Shown here: positions 23,930 through 32,598 of the stretch, in pieces
Position numbering within the stretch: position 1 is the stretch's first letter
Layout of the letters: the number at the start of each line of letters is the position of its first letter
Source of the DNA: Fibrobacter succinogenes
Lineage (GTDB): Bacteria; Fibrobacterota; Fibrobacteria; Fibrobacterales; Fibrobacteraceae
Direction: 5' to 3'
Assembly: GCA_902791475.1 (NCBI GenBank)
Contig: CADAWC010000001.1
Coordinates: forward strand, 99,408 to 163,407
Length of the DNA: 64,000 nt
Notes under the pieces: generated by a model
What the model was told of the DNA's origin: nothing
The model's database searches: none
The model's input: only the letters and a program-made list of their open reading frames with translations
Program-made: the position numbers and the translations under genes

Positions 23930-24608
23930 GAGTTTATACTGGATTGCTTTTTCTTTGCTCGCTTTTGTGGCCTGCTCCGGAGACAACTATGCTACCGGAA
24001 CGGTGGACCCAAACGCTGGCCCGCAAATTGCCGAAAACGACAGATCTTCAAGCAGCTCTGTTACTGGTGAGCCTGATTCAAAGGGTGATTTGAGCAGTTC
24101 GTCTGCCCGTGAAGTTTTCCTCGTAAGGACGGAATGCCACGATGTTGTTTGTGTTAAGGAAGAGAAAATGGTGTATGTCAGTTTTGATCACAAGGCTTCG
24201 GCTACATACACAATTATCGAAAGAACTGGGGGGGCTGCTATAGTAAACAAAGGCGAAATTGAGGTGTACTCCGAAGAAAAAGGCGCCTCTGCTTCTTGTA
24301 AAATTGACGAGAAAAACTATTCTACCCAGTTTAAGATTGGGCAAAATAATCGCGTGGAAAGAAGTTTAAAACTGGAAAATTTTGGCAGCGGTTGTGATGA
24401 AATTTTCGAACAATTCAAAAACCTTTGCTTGCTACAAAACGCAAATGATGAACTCAGTGGCGCCTGTGATGACAATGGAACTCTCGAGGCTTATTGCGCT
24501 TACGTAGATGAATCTGCCGTTTTCGACACCCTTTTGGAAGATTTTTCCGCCGAATCCACAACCAACTGCGGCGACAACAGCGTCCATATTGATTCGTTTG
24601 GAATTTAG
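23922..24608 (+). CDS. Lipoprotein coupled to TIGR02147 copy 2
   Basis: The signal MLKSLYWIAFSLLAFVAC ends in a lipobox; the gene starts within the last 8 bases of TIGR02147 copy 2, with GGGGAAGGG upstream. A Ser-rich spacer follows (SSSSVTGEPDSKGDLSSSSA). The rest (about residues 75-228) aligns by eye with the copy 1 lipoprotein: IEVYSEEKGASASCK, GSGCDEIFEQFKNLC, GACDDNG, YCAYVDESAVFDTLL and a final NC. It has an extra segment (RTECHDVVCVKEEK) with two cysteines. Function unknown. Confidence 0.78.
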   Translation: MLKSLYWIAFSLLAFVACSGDNYATGTVDPNAGPQIAENDRSSSSSVTGEPDSKGDLSSSSAREVFLVRTECHDVVCVKEEKMVYVSFDHKASATYTIIERTGGAAIVNKGEIEVYSEEKGASASCKIDEKNYSTQFKIGQNNRVERSLKLENFGSGCDEIFEQFKNLCLLQNANDELSGACDDNGTLEAYCAYVDESAVFDTLLEDFSAESTTNCGDNSVHIDSFGI

Positions 24609-24843
24609 CCCTTTGTCAAATCAGCAAAACTAATTGCCCAAACCCCATACCTAACGCCGCGTTCTCAATCTATTTTCTAGTGTGTAGGGCTTTTCTCGCA
24701 TGAAAACCTTGCATGTCATTCCTCTTCGAGGCATGACAGCTGCGGTTTTCTAATGAGAATGTAAACAATCTCGCATGAAATCCTTGCATGTCATTCCCGC
24801 CACCGAGCGGGAATCTCCTTGGGCTAGAAAAAAGGTGGAAACA
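24609..24843. repeat. Repeat-filled gap with a 29-bp direct repeat and palindromes
   Basis: A 29-bp direct repeat (TCTCGCATGAAA(A/T)CCTTGCATG and following) occurs at 24694-24722 and 24769-24797 with one mismatch, spaced by 46 bp. Each copy runs into a palindrome of the GTCATTCC type (24715-24737 and 24790-24818). An open frame from 24775 passes through the second copy but is not the gene start. Confidence 0.7.
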
Positions 24844-27525
24844 ATGAATTTCGGATGGTTTGGTAAACAATTTCGCACGGCTCTCGCTTTGACGGGGCTT
24901 GCGTGCGGTCTCGGATTTTCACAGGATGTGCTTTACCCCGACATGTTCGCGTTGTCGGATGTACAGCTTTTGGATGGAGTCTTGAAGGAACGCCAGGACT
25001 TGAATGTCGAAACGCTTCTCAGCTACGATGTGGACCGCTTGCTCGCGCCTTTTTACGAAGAAGCGGGCATGAAGCCGAAGGCGAGCAAGTTCCCGAACTG
25101 GGCGGGCCTCGATGGCCATGTGCTTGGACATTACCTGAGCGCCTTGGCCATGCATTATGCCGATAACGATGATGTTCAGGTCAAGGAACGCCTCGAATAC
25201 ATCTTGAAAGAACTCAAGACGATTCAAGACCAAAATTCCAAGGACAATAACTTCAAGGGTTACATTAGCGGCGTGCCGAACGGCAAGCAAATGTGGCTCA
25301 AGATGAAGAATGGCGATGCTGGTGCACAAAACGGCTATTGGGTGCCGTGGTACAATATCCACAAGCTTTATGCGGGCTTGCGCGACGCTTATGTTTATGC
25401 GGGCTATGAACAGGCAAAGACGATGTTTTTGGCCCTTTGCGACTGGGGCATCACGATTACGAACGGCCTGAACGATTCCAAGATGCAACAGATGCTCGGC
25501 ACGGAACACGGCGGCATGCCCGAAGTTTACGCCGACGCCTACAAGCTCACGAAAGACGAAAAGTACTTGAATGCGGCCAAGAAGTGGTCGCACCAGTGGC
25601 TTTTGAATCCGATGTCGCAGGGCAATGACAACTTGACGAATGTCCACGCGAATACGCAGGTGCCGAAGGTTGTGGGTTTTGCACGAATTGCAGAACTCTC
25701 GGGCGACGAAAAATACAAGAAGGGCTCCGATTTCTTCTGGCAGACGGTCGTGAACAAACGCAGTATCGCCATTGGCGGCAACAGCATTTCGGAACATTTC
25801 CCGGCGCTCAACAATCACAAAAAATTCATCGAAGAACGTGAAGGACCAGAATCCTGTAATACGTACAACATGCTCAAGTTGACGGAACGTCTGTTCAACA
25901 TCAAGCACGATGCGCATTACACCGACTTCTACGAACGCGCCCTTTTCAACCATATCCTTTCAACCATCCACCCAACGCATGGCGGCTATGTCTACTTCAC
26001 TCCGGCTCGTCCGCGCCATTACCGCGTGTATTCCAAGGTCAATGCGGGCATGTGGTGCTGCGTGGGTTCGGGCATGGAAAATCCCGCCAAGTACAACCAG
26101 TTTATTTATACGAAAGACAAGGACGCTCTCTACGTGAACCTCTTTGCGGCTTCCATCTTGAATTGGAAAGACAAGAGCGTAAAAATCAAGCAGGAAACCG
26201 CTTTCCCGAAGGGCGAAAGTTCCAAGTTCACGATTACGGGCAGCGGCGAATTCGACATGCAGATCCGCCACCCGTACTGGGTCAAGGAAGGTGAATTCAA
26301 GGTCATCGTCAATGGCGATACCGTCGTGAAAAAATCGACACCGTCCAGCTATGTTTCGGCAGGGAAGTCCTGGAAGTCGGGCGATGTCGTCGAAGTGCTT
26401 TACCCGATGTACACGCATGTCGAAGACTTGCCGGGCGTCACCGACTACGTAGCGCTTTTGCATGGCCCGATTGTGCTCTCTGCAAAGACGGGGACGGCGA
26501 ATTTGAACGGCCTTGTTGCTGATGATGGCCGCTGGAGCCACATTGCCTCCGGTGCGCTGGAATCGCTGGACCAGGCGCCAATGCTTGCTAGCAAAAAAGA
26601 GGATATCCCGTCGAAGGTGGAACCCGTGAAGGGCGAACCGCTGCACTTCAAGGCGCCTTATCTTTTTGCGAAGCAAAAGGACGCGAACTTGCTTTTGCAA
26701 CCGTTCTACGAAGTTCACGATGCGCGTTACATGATGTATTGGATGGTGCTCACGGACCCCTCGATTCTCGACCGCCTTGAAAAGGAGCAAAAAGAAGCTT
26801 TGGCGCTTGACGAAAAGACCGTCGATAAGGTCGCTCCGGGCGAGCAGCAGCCAGAAGTCGATCACAAGATGAAAATCGAAAATTCCACTTCCGGCACGCA
26901 CCAAGGTGAATTCTACCGCGATGCTGGTAAGTGCTCCGGCGGCGATGGCGGTCTCATCAGCTACGAATTCGAGACGAACAGCGAAGATTCCCTGAGCCTC
27001 ATGGTGCGCTACTGGGGCAACGAAGGATGCACTCGCGAATTCGACATTTCCATTGACGGCGAAAAGCTCGTGACCGAAACGATTTCGAACCGCTGGAAAA
27101 AAGATGAATTCGTAAACGTCACTTACCCGATTCCAGACAAAATGGTAAAGGGCAAAAAGATTGTGCGCATCTCGTTCTCGGCAAGCTCTGGAATGGTGGG
27201 CGGCATCTATAGCGTGCGCCTCCTCCGCAACAAGCCAAAGCCGGACCCAGTCGCTATCAAGCCTGTGGCGGTTGCAAAACAAGGCCTTCGCGTGCGTGCA
27301 GACCGTCAGACGCTTCAAATCGCATCTCCGAGCGCTCTTTCCCGCACGATGAACGTAAAAATTTATTCAATGGACGGGCGCCTGAAACTCACGCAAATGC
27401 TCCCCGCAGGCGCAAGCGAGTTTAATGTCGATATTGCAGGCCTCAAGAACGGCAATTACATTGTTCGCCTTTTCCAAGATGGCCTTGTTCGCGGCTACAC
27501 GCTATTCAACAAAAACGGCTTGTAA
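24844..27525 (+). CDS. GH127/GH146-family beta-L-arabinofuranosidase with C-terminal sorting-like tail
   Basis: ATG 24844 is chosen: AGGTGG lies upstream and MNFGWFGKQFRTALALTGLACGLGFS is a signal peptide; the earlier ATG 24775 would translate a palindromic repeat. The catalytic part (about residues 30-640) has the family's Zn/thiolate site: Glu336 and Cys338 in GPESCNTYN and Cys405-Cys406 in WCCVGSG. Other family motifs are GLDGHVLGHYLSA and FTPARPRHYRVYS. This enzyme group removes L-arabinofuranose from plant polysaccharides by a cysteine nucleophile. A beta-sandwich domain (about 670-790) and a secretion-type tail (IYSMDGRLKL ... GLKNGNYIVRLF) follow. GH127 and GH146 cannot be separated by eye. 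Confidence 0.9.
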   Translation: MNFGWFGKQFRTALALTGLACGLGFSQDVLYPDMFALSDVQLLDGVLKERQDLNVETLLSYDVDRLLAPFYEEAGMKPKASKFPNWAGLDGHVLGHYLSALAMHYADNDDVQVKERLEYILKELKTIQDQNSKDNNFKGYISGVPNGKQMWLKMKNGDAGAQNGYWVPWYNIHKLYAGLRDAYVYAGYEQAKTMFLALCDWGITITNGLNDSKMQQMLGTEHGGMPEVYADAYKLTKDEKYLNAAKKWSHQWLLNPMSQGNDNLTNVHANTQVPKVVGFARIAELSGDEKYKKGSDFFWQTVVNKRSIAIGGNSISEHFPALNNHKKFIEEREGPESCNTYNMLKLTERLFNIKHDAHYTDFYERALFNHILSTIHPTHGGYVYFTPARPRHYRVYSKVNAGMWCCVGSGMENPAKYNQFIYTKDKDALYVNLFAASILNWKDKSVKIKQETAFPKGESSKFTITGSGEFDMQIRHPYWVKEGEFKVIVNGDTVVKKSTPSSYVSAGKSWKSGDVVEVLYPMYTHVEDLPGVTDYVALLHGPIVLSAKTGTANLNGLVADDGRWSHIASGALESLDQAPMLASKKEDIPSKVEPVKGEPLHFKAPYLFAKQKDANLLLQPFYEVHDARYMMYWMVLTDPSILDRLEKEQKEALALDEKTVDKVAPGEQQPEVDHKMKIENSTSGTHQGEFYRDAGKCSGGDGGLISYEFETNSEDSLSLMVRYWGNEGCTREFDISIDGEKLVTETISNRWKKDEFVNVTYPIPDKMVKGKKIVRISFSASSGMVGGIYSVRLLRNKPKPDPVAIKPVAVAKQGLRVRADRQTLQIASPSALSRTMNVKIYSMDGRLKLTQMLPAGASEFNVDIAGLKNGNYIVRLFQDGLVRGYTLFNKNGL

Positions 27526-27550
27526 TTATACACTCCTCAACACCCCTAAA

Positions 27551-27575
27551 AGTCCTCACAATTGTGAGGACTTCT
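27551..27575 (+). terminator. Palindromic terminator after the GH127/146 gene
   Basis: AGTCCTCACA and TGTGAGGACT flank a two-base centre, followed by TCTTT. As the next gene ends convergently at 27588, it may serve both strands. Confidence 0.75.
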
Positions 27576-27587
27576 TTGGCTATGAAT

Positions 27588-29078
27588 CTACTGGTCCTTT
27601 ACGCAACGGACGGAAAATGCGTAAATTTTAGGTTCTTTGTTGAAAGAAAAATCTTTACTATTACTTGAAATGCAAAAAGGATAGGCATCTTCAGCACATA
27701 TGGGGCAATCAAGGTAGATTGTTTCTTGCCTTAGTGTCCAAAAACAGGTCTTTTTGCCTATGTCTTCAAATGCAAAATTAAATTCAAAATTTTCTAAGTA
27801 ATTAATATAATATCCTGTTGGTAAAATTCTAAATCCCACAACGTCAGAGCCATTGCCGTTATCTAGCCAGCCTTCTGTTGACTTTAAATCGGTTGCGAAG
27901 TAGTTTACGACATATTGCAAAGATTTCCATTCGTTAACAGAGGGTACATGCCATTTATCAGGACAAACTCCGCGGATCTTGAAATCGTTATTCCGAGATC
28001 TAATGGGACAACGGTAATCGTCAATTTCAGCATCTACGCAATCCATGCTTGCTTCCCACGTGTAAAGTCTTCCGTATTTTGCGCAACTGTCGGGTTCGTT
28101 GTTGTAGCAAAAACTGGCAGAGTCAATGATGTCGCTGGTTCCGTAGTAATATTGGGGTGTTGGTTTTGTGTATGCATAGTTCAGGTTCTCAGCCATCCAC
28201 CATTGGTCACCGATTTTTACGGTCTTGTACACTTGTCCGTCGCGCTCGTCCGTCATTGTACCATGTTCTATGTGATAAAGTGGAGACGTATCTTTGACAC
28301 AACGAATGAAGTAGGCATTTTGTTTCAAACCTTCGATGGATTCTATTTCATTACCAATTAAATTTAATAATGTAGCTCTACTACTATCAATTTCTAGTGA
28401 TGTCCAAAGAAATCCATATTGTGAAAATACATCAGAAAAATCGTCTTCTTTTTCTGCGTAGACCCAATAATGGCGCATCCAATTTTGATTTTCAATAGAT
28501 GTTTTGCTATAAGCTATTAGACTGTTTACATCAGATTCTGTTGGAATGTGCCAGTTTTCAGGACATGCTCCGCGAACGTAATTATAGACTTCATTTTTGC
28601 AGAATTCTTCTTTATTATTGCTCCATATACCACAATTTTGTCCTGATTTACCATAAATAGTTGCGCTATCCATGGCTGTAGACCATGAATATAGTCTTCC
28701 GTACTTTGCACAGCTATCGCGACTATTATAGCATAAACTAGGTAATATCTGCGCAGGATTAAAAGCCTTTATGTTATGGTACTCAAAATTTAAATTTTCC
28801 GCCATCCATGTTTGTTCACCGATTTTGATGGTTTTGTAAACATGTCCATCGCGATTGTCTACTAATTCACCATAAGAATATGGTTCCCAACTGGAAGAAC
28901 TGATTTCGATAACGCTGGAAATAGATTCTTGAGAAGAAGACGATTCTGTTACAACAGAGCTGGAGGATTCTTTGCTTGATATATTTTCAAAGAATCCATC
29001 GGAGGGATTCTCGTCACTACAAGCTGTAAATAAAAATGCAAAAAATCCAGCAAACAAAAAAAAGTGTGTTTTTCGCAT
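27588..29078 (-). CDS. Fib_succ_major (TIGR02145) lipoprotein with two domain copies
   Basis: ATG 29078 (MRKTHFFLFAGFFAFLFTAC) has GGAGG close upstream and a lipobox. After a Ser-rich spacer come two copies of the Fibrobacter succinogenes major paralogous domain. Copy 1 (about residues 55-270) reads DNRDGHVYKTIKIGEQTWMA, SCAKYGRLYSWSTAMD, GACPENWHIPTESD and FIRCVKD. Copy 2 (about 275-496) reads DERDGQVYKTVKIGDQWWMA, SCAKYGRLYTWEASMD, GVCPDKWHVPSVNEW and SVRCVKD. It is probably displayed on the cell surface; the family's binding or catalytic role is unknown. The region is more AT-rich than the flanking enzyme genes. Confidence 0.88.
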   Translation of the reverse strand: MRKTHFFLFAGFFAFLFTACSDENPSDGFFENISSKESSSSVVTESSSSQESISSVIEISSSSWEPYSYGELVDNRDGHVYKTIKIGEQTWMAENLNFEYHNIKAFNPAQILPSLCYNSRDSCAKYGRLYSWSTAMDSATIYGKSGQNCGIWSNNKEEFCKNEVYNYVRGACPENWHIPTESDVNSLIAYSKTSIENQNWMRHYWVYAEKEDDFSDVFSQYGFLWTSLEIDSSRATLLNLIGNEIESIEGLKQNAYFIRCVKDTSPLYHIEHGTMTDERDGQVYKTVKIGDQWWMAENLNYAYTKPTPQYYYGTSDIIDSASFCYNNEPDSCAKYGRLYTWEASMDCVDAEIDDYRCPIRSRNNDFKIRGVCPDKWHVPSVNEWKSLQYVVNYFATDLKSTEGWLDNGNGSDVVGFRILPTGYYINYLENFEFNFAFEDIGKKTCFWTLRQETIYLDCPICAEDAYPFCISSNSKDFSFNKEPKIYAFSVRCVKDQ

Positions 29079-29111
29079 ATAGACCTCCAACTATTACAAA
29101 TATATATGAAT

Positions 29112-29603
29112 TTATGGCTTTGTGGTTCCGTTGATGTTCAGAAGTTTTATTGACAGAAGTTTTATTCCATTAAAGTATATGGAATCAACTTGTTTATAAA
29201 TGATATCGACCGGCATATTGTTGTTAATTGCTAGCATGGCGAGTGAACTTGCTAAAGTTAGGGATAATGGTCCCATTTTTTCTTCATTCTCTATCAATGA
29301 AAAACTTGAAAAGTCTGTGTAAGTCTTACTGTTTCGAGTCTCTTTGGTTAGGAATGTATTGCTTTTTAATAAAAATGAACATGTTGCATCTGCTCCTAAA
29401 TTGAAAAACATCATGCTGTTTTCACCGACTACGTTAAAACCCAAATTGCATACATATCCAATTTGTTGACAAGAACCTGGAAGAAGACTTACATCGTATG
29501 TAAAAGAAGAATCAGGTGGTGGTGGTGGTGGAATGTTGCATTTTTCTTCTCCTGCCCAAAGCATTGTTCCGAGGATTAATAATGTGAATATAACCTTTTT
29601 CAT
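29112..29603 (-). CDS. Small secreted protein with poly-Pro spacer, function unknown
   Basis: ATG 29603 is chosen because AGGAG lies about 6 nt upstream and MKKVIFTLLILGTMLWA is a signal peptide; the longer frame has no leader. The 163-residue product continues GEEKCNIPPPPPPDSS, then a strand-rich part with Cys residues (GSCQQIGYVCNLGF, ATCSFLL) and ends LLNINGTTKP. Its start overlaps by 4 bases (ATGA) the end of an open frame of the decayed subtilase locus, so it was once coupled to that gene. No family recognised. Confidence 0.6.
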   Translation of the reverse strand: MKKVIFTLLILGTMLWAGEEKCNIPPPPPPDSSFTYDVSLLPGSCQQIGYVCNLGFNVVGENSMMFFNLGADATCSFLLKSNTFLTKETRNSKTYTDFSSFSLIENEEKMGPLSLTLASSLAMLAINNNMPVDIIYKQVDSIYFNGIKLLSIKLLNINGTTKP

Positions 29604-30256
29604 GGAATTCTCCTTTTTTTCGTTATTGCTTCGAATGGCATTTTTAAAACTGCAGCAGGAATTGTTTGGATTTTTAAAACGGCAAAACCCCATCCTTGCG
29701 AGTTATCATTGTTGCTATGCAAAGAAACTTTTAACTTTTTTGAATTGACTTTTATTGTTTTTCCGGCTAGTTCATCTCCTACATAAACCCCAATTGTAAG
29801 CTTCCCCATAATTGATTGAATATTTCTGTAGAATTTGTATAAAAATGGACTTTTGGTGCAATTCCTCGAAATTTTGAGAGTTATTCCCATTTCCACCAAT
29901 TATTCCAGAAACATTTGTTCCATGAAAATGAGCAATCTGTTTTTCGAAAAGAGTGTCCATTTTATATTTAAATTTTTATATACTGAATCGTAATTCATGC
30001 CAAAGAACTCATCTTTTCTTATTAGCCTTGCCTGAGGTGTTCCTGTATATTCAGCATCTTTCAACCGATCAAGGTCGGCACGTTCCTTTGCTAGTGCGTT
30101 TCTCCAAGCATCTGAATTTTGCAATTCGTGGACGTTAATCCCTGCTCGTTCTGTGGACATTAAAGGTTGCATTTCTCGTTGTACGTTTAGTGCTTCAATA
30201 TTCCTATTTCTGCTAAGACATTGCAGGGAATCCTTTGCTATGGTGGCAACGATGAA
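29600..30256 (-). pseudogene. Decayed S8 (subtilisin-like) serine peptidase
   Basis: Pieces of one protein lie in different frames of the minus strand. The first frame (30256 down to about 29955) encodes a helical part (DAWRNALAKERADLDRLKDA). A second frame (about 29960-29875) carries HFHGTNVSGIIGGNGNNSQN, which contains the subtilase His motif HGTxVxG. A third frame then continues with RGIAPKVHFYTNSTEIFNQ, the strand normally following that motif. The last frame (from 29809) reads MGKLTIGVYVGDELAGKTIK to the end. At least two or three frameshifts or deletions are needed, and the active-site Ser motif (GTSMA) is not found. I read this as a dead gene. Confidence 0.65.
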
Positions 30257-30791
30257 TCAAAAATCTTACATTACGCTTTGCTGCCTTTTTATGGTCGCAA
30301 CTTAACATATGTTCTGTTGTGGTGATAAATTAACTTTGCTTGCGTTATCCTCGCATCGTCATCCTCGCGATGCGAGGAACCATAAATTTCTTGTTGTAGC
30401 AGCTTTCCTCTCTAATAATTGACTGTAAAATCCTATAAACAACAATGCTCCCAAATGAAAATGATCACTCCATGTGGACTTTTGCAATTCCTCATACCAC
30501 TAAATTGTATCTAAAAATAAACATACGTTGCGACTGGCTCAATGCGTTGTTGTGGTAACCAACATGTAATTATTTTTTTCAAGAACGAAAAAACTAGTTT
30601 TATTATTTTTAGCGTGGGTTCTACAGCCTGGAATAAAAAAATTGGGTGATATTCGCCCAAATCTGTAATTAAAAAGCGGATTGTAATTTTTTTGTTAGTC
30701 CATTATTTACAAAATTGCGAGTGTGATAGGCTTGTTTTTAAGTAGATTTTGGGAAAACGGGCTAAAAAAAGAATTAATTAACGGAGTTATT
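30257..30791. other. Gene-free AT-rich gap with one palindromic repeat and one hairpin
   Basis: No coding frame is convincing. A GTCATCCTCGCGATGCGAGGA palindrome lies at 30358-30381 and a hairpin TTGGGTGA-TAT-TCGCCCAA at about 30642-30660. The last 100 bp are AT-rich and probably hold the promoter of the next operon, though I cannot place -35/-10 boxes with confidence. Confidence 0.5.
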
Positions 30792-31475
30792 ATGCTTGAC
30801 CTTCTTGCTGTCCAGTCCAGCTCAACAAACGCAACGATCATTACGCTTGCTTACACCTTGATCCTTGCTTTCATCCTGTCTTCTACTATTGCATGGACTT
30901 ACGAAAAGACGTTCCTCGGACTTTCGTACTCGCGAAACTTTGTGCAGGGCATCGTGCTCAGTGCAGTGGTCGCTGCCATGGTGATGCAGGCTATCGGCGA
31001 TAACGTTGGTCGTGGTCTTGGCATGATGGGTGCCCTCTCGGTGGTCCGTTTCCGTACGAGTTTCAAGGACCCGCGCGATATCATGTTCATCTTCGCCGCT
31101 CTCGGCGCCGGTATCGGTTGCGGTGTTTACGCCTGGGGTGCTGCAGTCGGCGGTACAATCGCTTTCAGCTGTGTCGCATTCCTGCTTTCTCGCACGGGTC
31201 TTGGCACCAAGCATTTCTTTGACGGCATGCTCCGCTTTGCTCTCCCGAACGAACCCAAGGTTCGTGGCCAGGTCGAAGATATCATGAAGGGCAACTTGAA
31301 GACGTTTATTTTGATTACGATGCGTGAAGTCGATGGCGGTGCCCGCTTGGACGTCGCTTACCAGATCCGCCTCCGCGCAACGAAGCCCGCTGCCGAAATC
31401 CTCACGCTCCTCTCGAAGGTCGAAGGCATTTCGGATGTCCAGTTCATGATGCAAGACGCTACGACGGAAATGTAA
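30792..31475 (+). CDS. DUF4956 membrane protein
   Basis: ATG 30792 has GGAG 8 nt upstream. The 227-residue protein has four or five membrane helices (TIITLAYTLILAFILSSTIAW; NFVQGIVLSAVVAAMVMQAI; IMFIFAALGAGIGCGVYAW; GGTIAFSCVAFLL). It has the DUF4956 signature GRGLGMMGALSVVRFRTSFKD and a soluble C-terminal domain (LKTFILITMREVDGGARLDV). In other bacteria DUF4956 genes sit next to VTC-domain polyphosphate-polymerase genes and CotH or lamin-tail genes, as here. It is the first gene of a five-gene operon. Its molecular role is unknown; a membrane partner for the VTC protein is the simplest guess. Confidence 0.85.
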   Translation: MLDLLAVQSSSTNATIITLAYTLILAFILSSTIAWTYEKTFLGLSYSRNFVQGIVLSAVVAAMVMQAIGDNVGRGLGMMGALSVVRFRTSFKDPRDIMFIFAALGAGIGCGVYAWGAAVGGTIAFSCVAFLLSRTGLGTKHFFDGMLRFALPNEPKVRGQVEDIMKGNLKTFILITMREVDGGARLDVAYQIRLRATKPAAEILTLLSKVEGISDVQFMMQDATTEM

Positions 31476-31488
31476 GGAGGTTTGAAAA

Positions 31489-32598
31489 ATGAATAAGCTC
31501 GAAGATCTTCTCGACAATTTCTGGAATACCCACAAGAACAATGCAGGTGTCGCTTACGTCTATACCCACAAGCTTTCTATTGCCTGGGTGGCATGCGTCG
31601 TGTTTGCTGTGATGCTTGGCTTTATCTACCAGGGCAAGGCGGCCATGTTCCGTGGCATTGCCGAATCCAGCGAAACGATTATCAGCCTTCCGTCTCCGAC
31701 CGAAATCGTCAAGATTTACGTGGTTCCGGGCCAGGAAGTCAAGCCGGGCGACACTATCGTGGTTATCAACCGTCCGGACCTCACGCTCCGCGTTGCCGAA
31801 CTCACCCGTGAACTCGACGCTCTCGAAGGTCGCAGCAACTTGAGCTCTGCCGAAATCGACCAGAAGGTGGCCGAAGTCAAGGCTAACCTCGAATCTCGTC
31901 GCCTCACACTTTTGGCTGAAATTCGCAACCTTGAAGCAGAATACGAAAGCAACAAGGCTATTTCTGCCAAGCTCAAGAGCCTCTCGAACTCCAAGTCCAA
32001 GGCCGATGGCAACGATGCCATGGCTATGCGCATCAAGAGCCTCAAGAACGAACTTGCTGTTGCAACCAGGAGCGCCAACGAACAGATTGCCCTCCTCCGC
32101 GGTAGCAACAAACTCCAGAAGTCTAGCGGCAAGACCGAAGCTGCAAACATCCGCAAGGAACTCGCCGAACTTCGCAAACAGCAGAAGGAACTCACCCAGA
32201 TTGCCAAGGAAAACTGGGTTGTCGGTGATGTGAACGTGCGCGATGGCGAAAAGGTCTCTAGCTTTGCCCCGATTGTGACGCTTGCCCACAAGTCCCCGAC
32301 GCTTATCCGTGGCTACATCAACGAACAGATTTACGAAAACACGAACCTCGGCGAAGCCGTGAAGGTGACTTCCCTTACTGGTAAGGGCAAGGCCGTGATT
32401 GGCGAAGTGGTCGGTCTTTCGAGCCGCATCGTGCCGTTCCCGACCCGCATGTGGAAGATGCCGGAAATTCCGGTCTATGGCCGCGAAGTGACCATCAAGA
32501 TTCCCGAAGAAAATCAGTTCTTGCTTGGCGAAATGGTGACTATTACCGAAACGAGCAAGCGCAACTTGGAAAAGCAGCAACAGAAGGCTAAGAAGTAA
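31489..32598 (+). CDS. HlyD-like membrane-fusion (periplasmic adaptor) protein
   Basis: AAGGAGG lies 8 nt before ATG 31489. The 369 residues have one membrane anchor (about 28-48, KLSIAWVACVVFAVMLGFIY). Then follow a lipoyl-like half-motif (IISLPSPTEIVKIYVVPGQEVKPGDTIVVI), a long coiled coil (about 103-245) and the second half with a beta-barrel (WVVGDVNVRDGEKVSSFAPIVTLA). This is the architecture of adaptors linking inner-membrane transporters to TolC-like channels. It overlaps the next gene by one base. Its transporter partner may be the DUF4956 protein, since no ABC or RND pump is in the operon; that is inference. Confidence 0.78.
   Translation: MNKLEDLLDNFWNTHKNNAGVAYVYTHKLSIAWVACVVFAVMLGFIYQGKAAMFRGIAESSETIISLPSPTEIVKIYVVPGQEVKPGDTIVVINRPDLTLRVAELTRELDALEGRSNLSSAEIDQKVAEVKANLESRRLTLLAEIRNLEAEYESNKAISAKLKSLSNSKSKADGNDAMAMRIKSLKNELAVATRSANEQIALLRGSNKLQKSSGKTEAANIRKELAELRKQQKELTQIAKENWVVGDVNVRDGEKVSSFAPIVTLAHKSPTLIRGYINEQIYENTNLGEAVKVTSLTGKGKAVIGEVVGLSSRIVPFPTRMWKMPEIPVYGREVTIKIPEENQFLLGEMVTITETSKRNLEKQQQKAKK

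Noticed and set aside
24775..24843. An earlier in-frame ATG for the GH127/146 gene
   Set aside because: The 23 extra residues are a translated palindromic repeat; ATG 24844 has a ribosome-binding site and a signal peptide.
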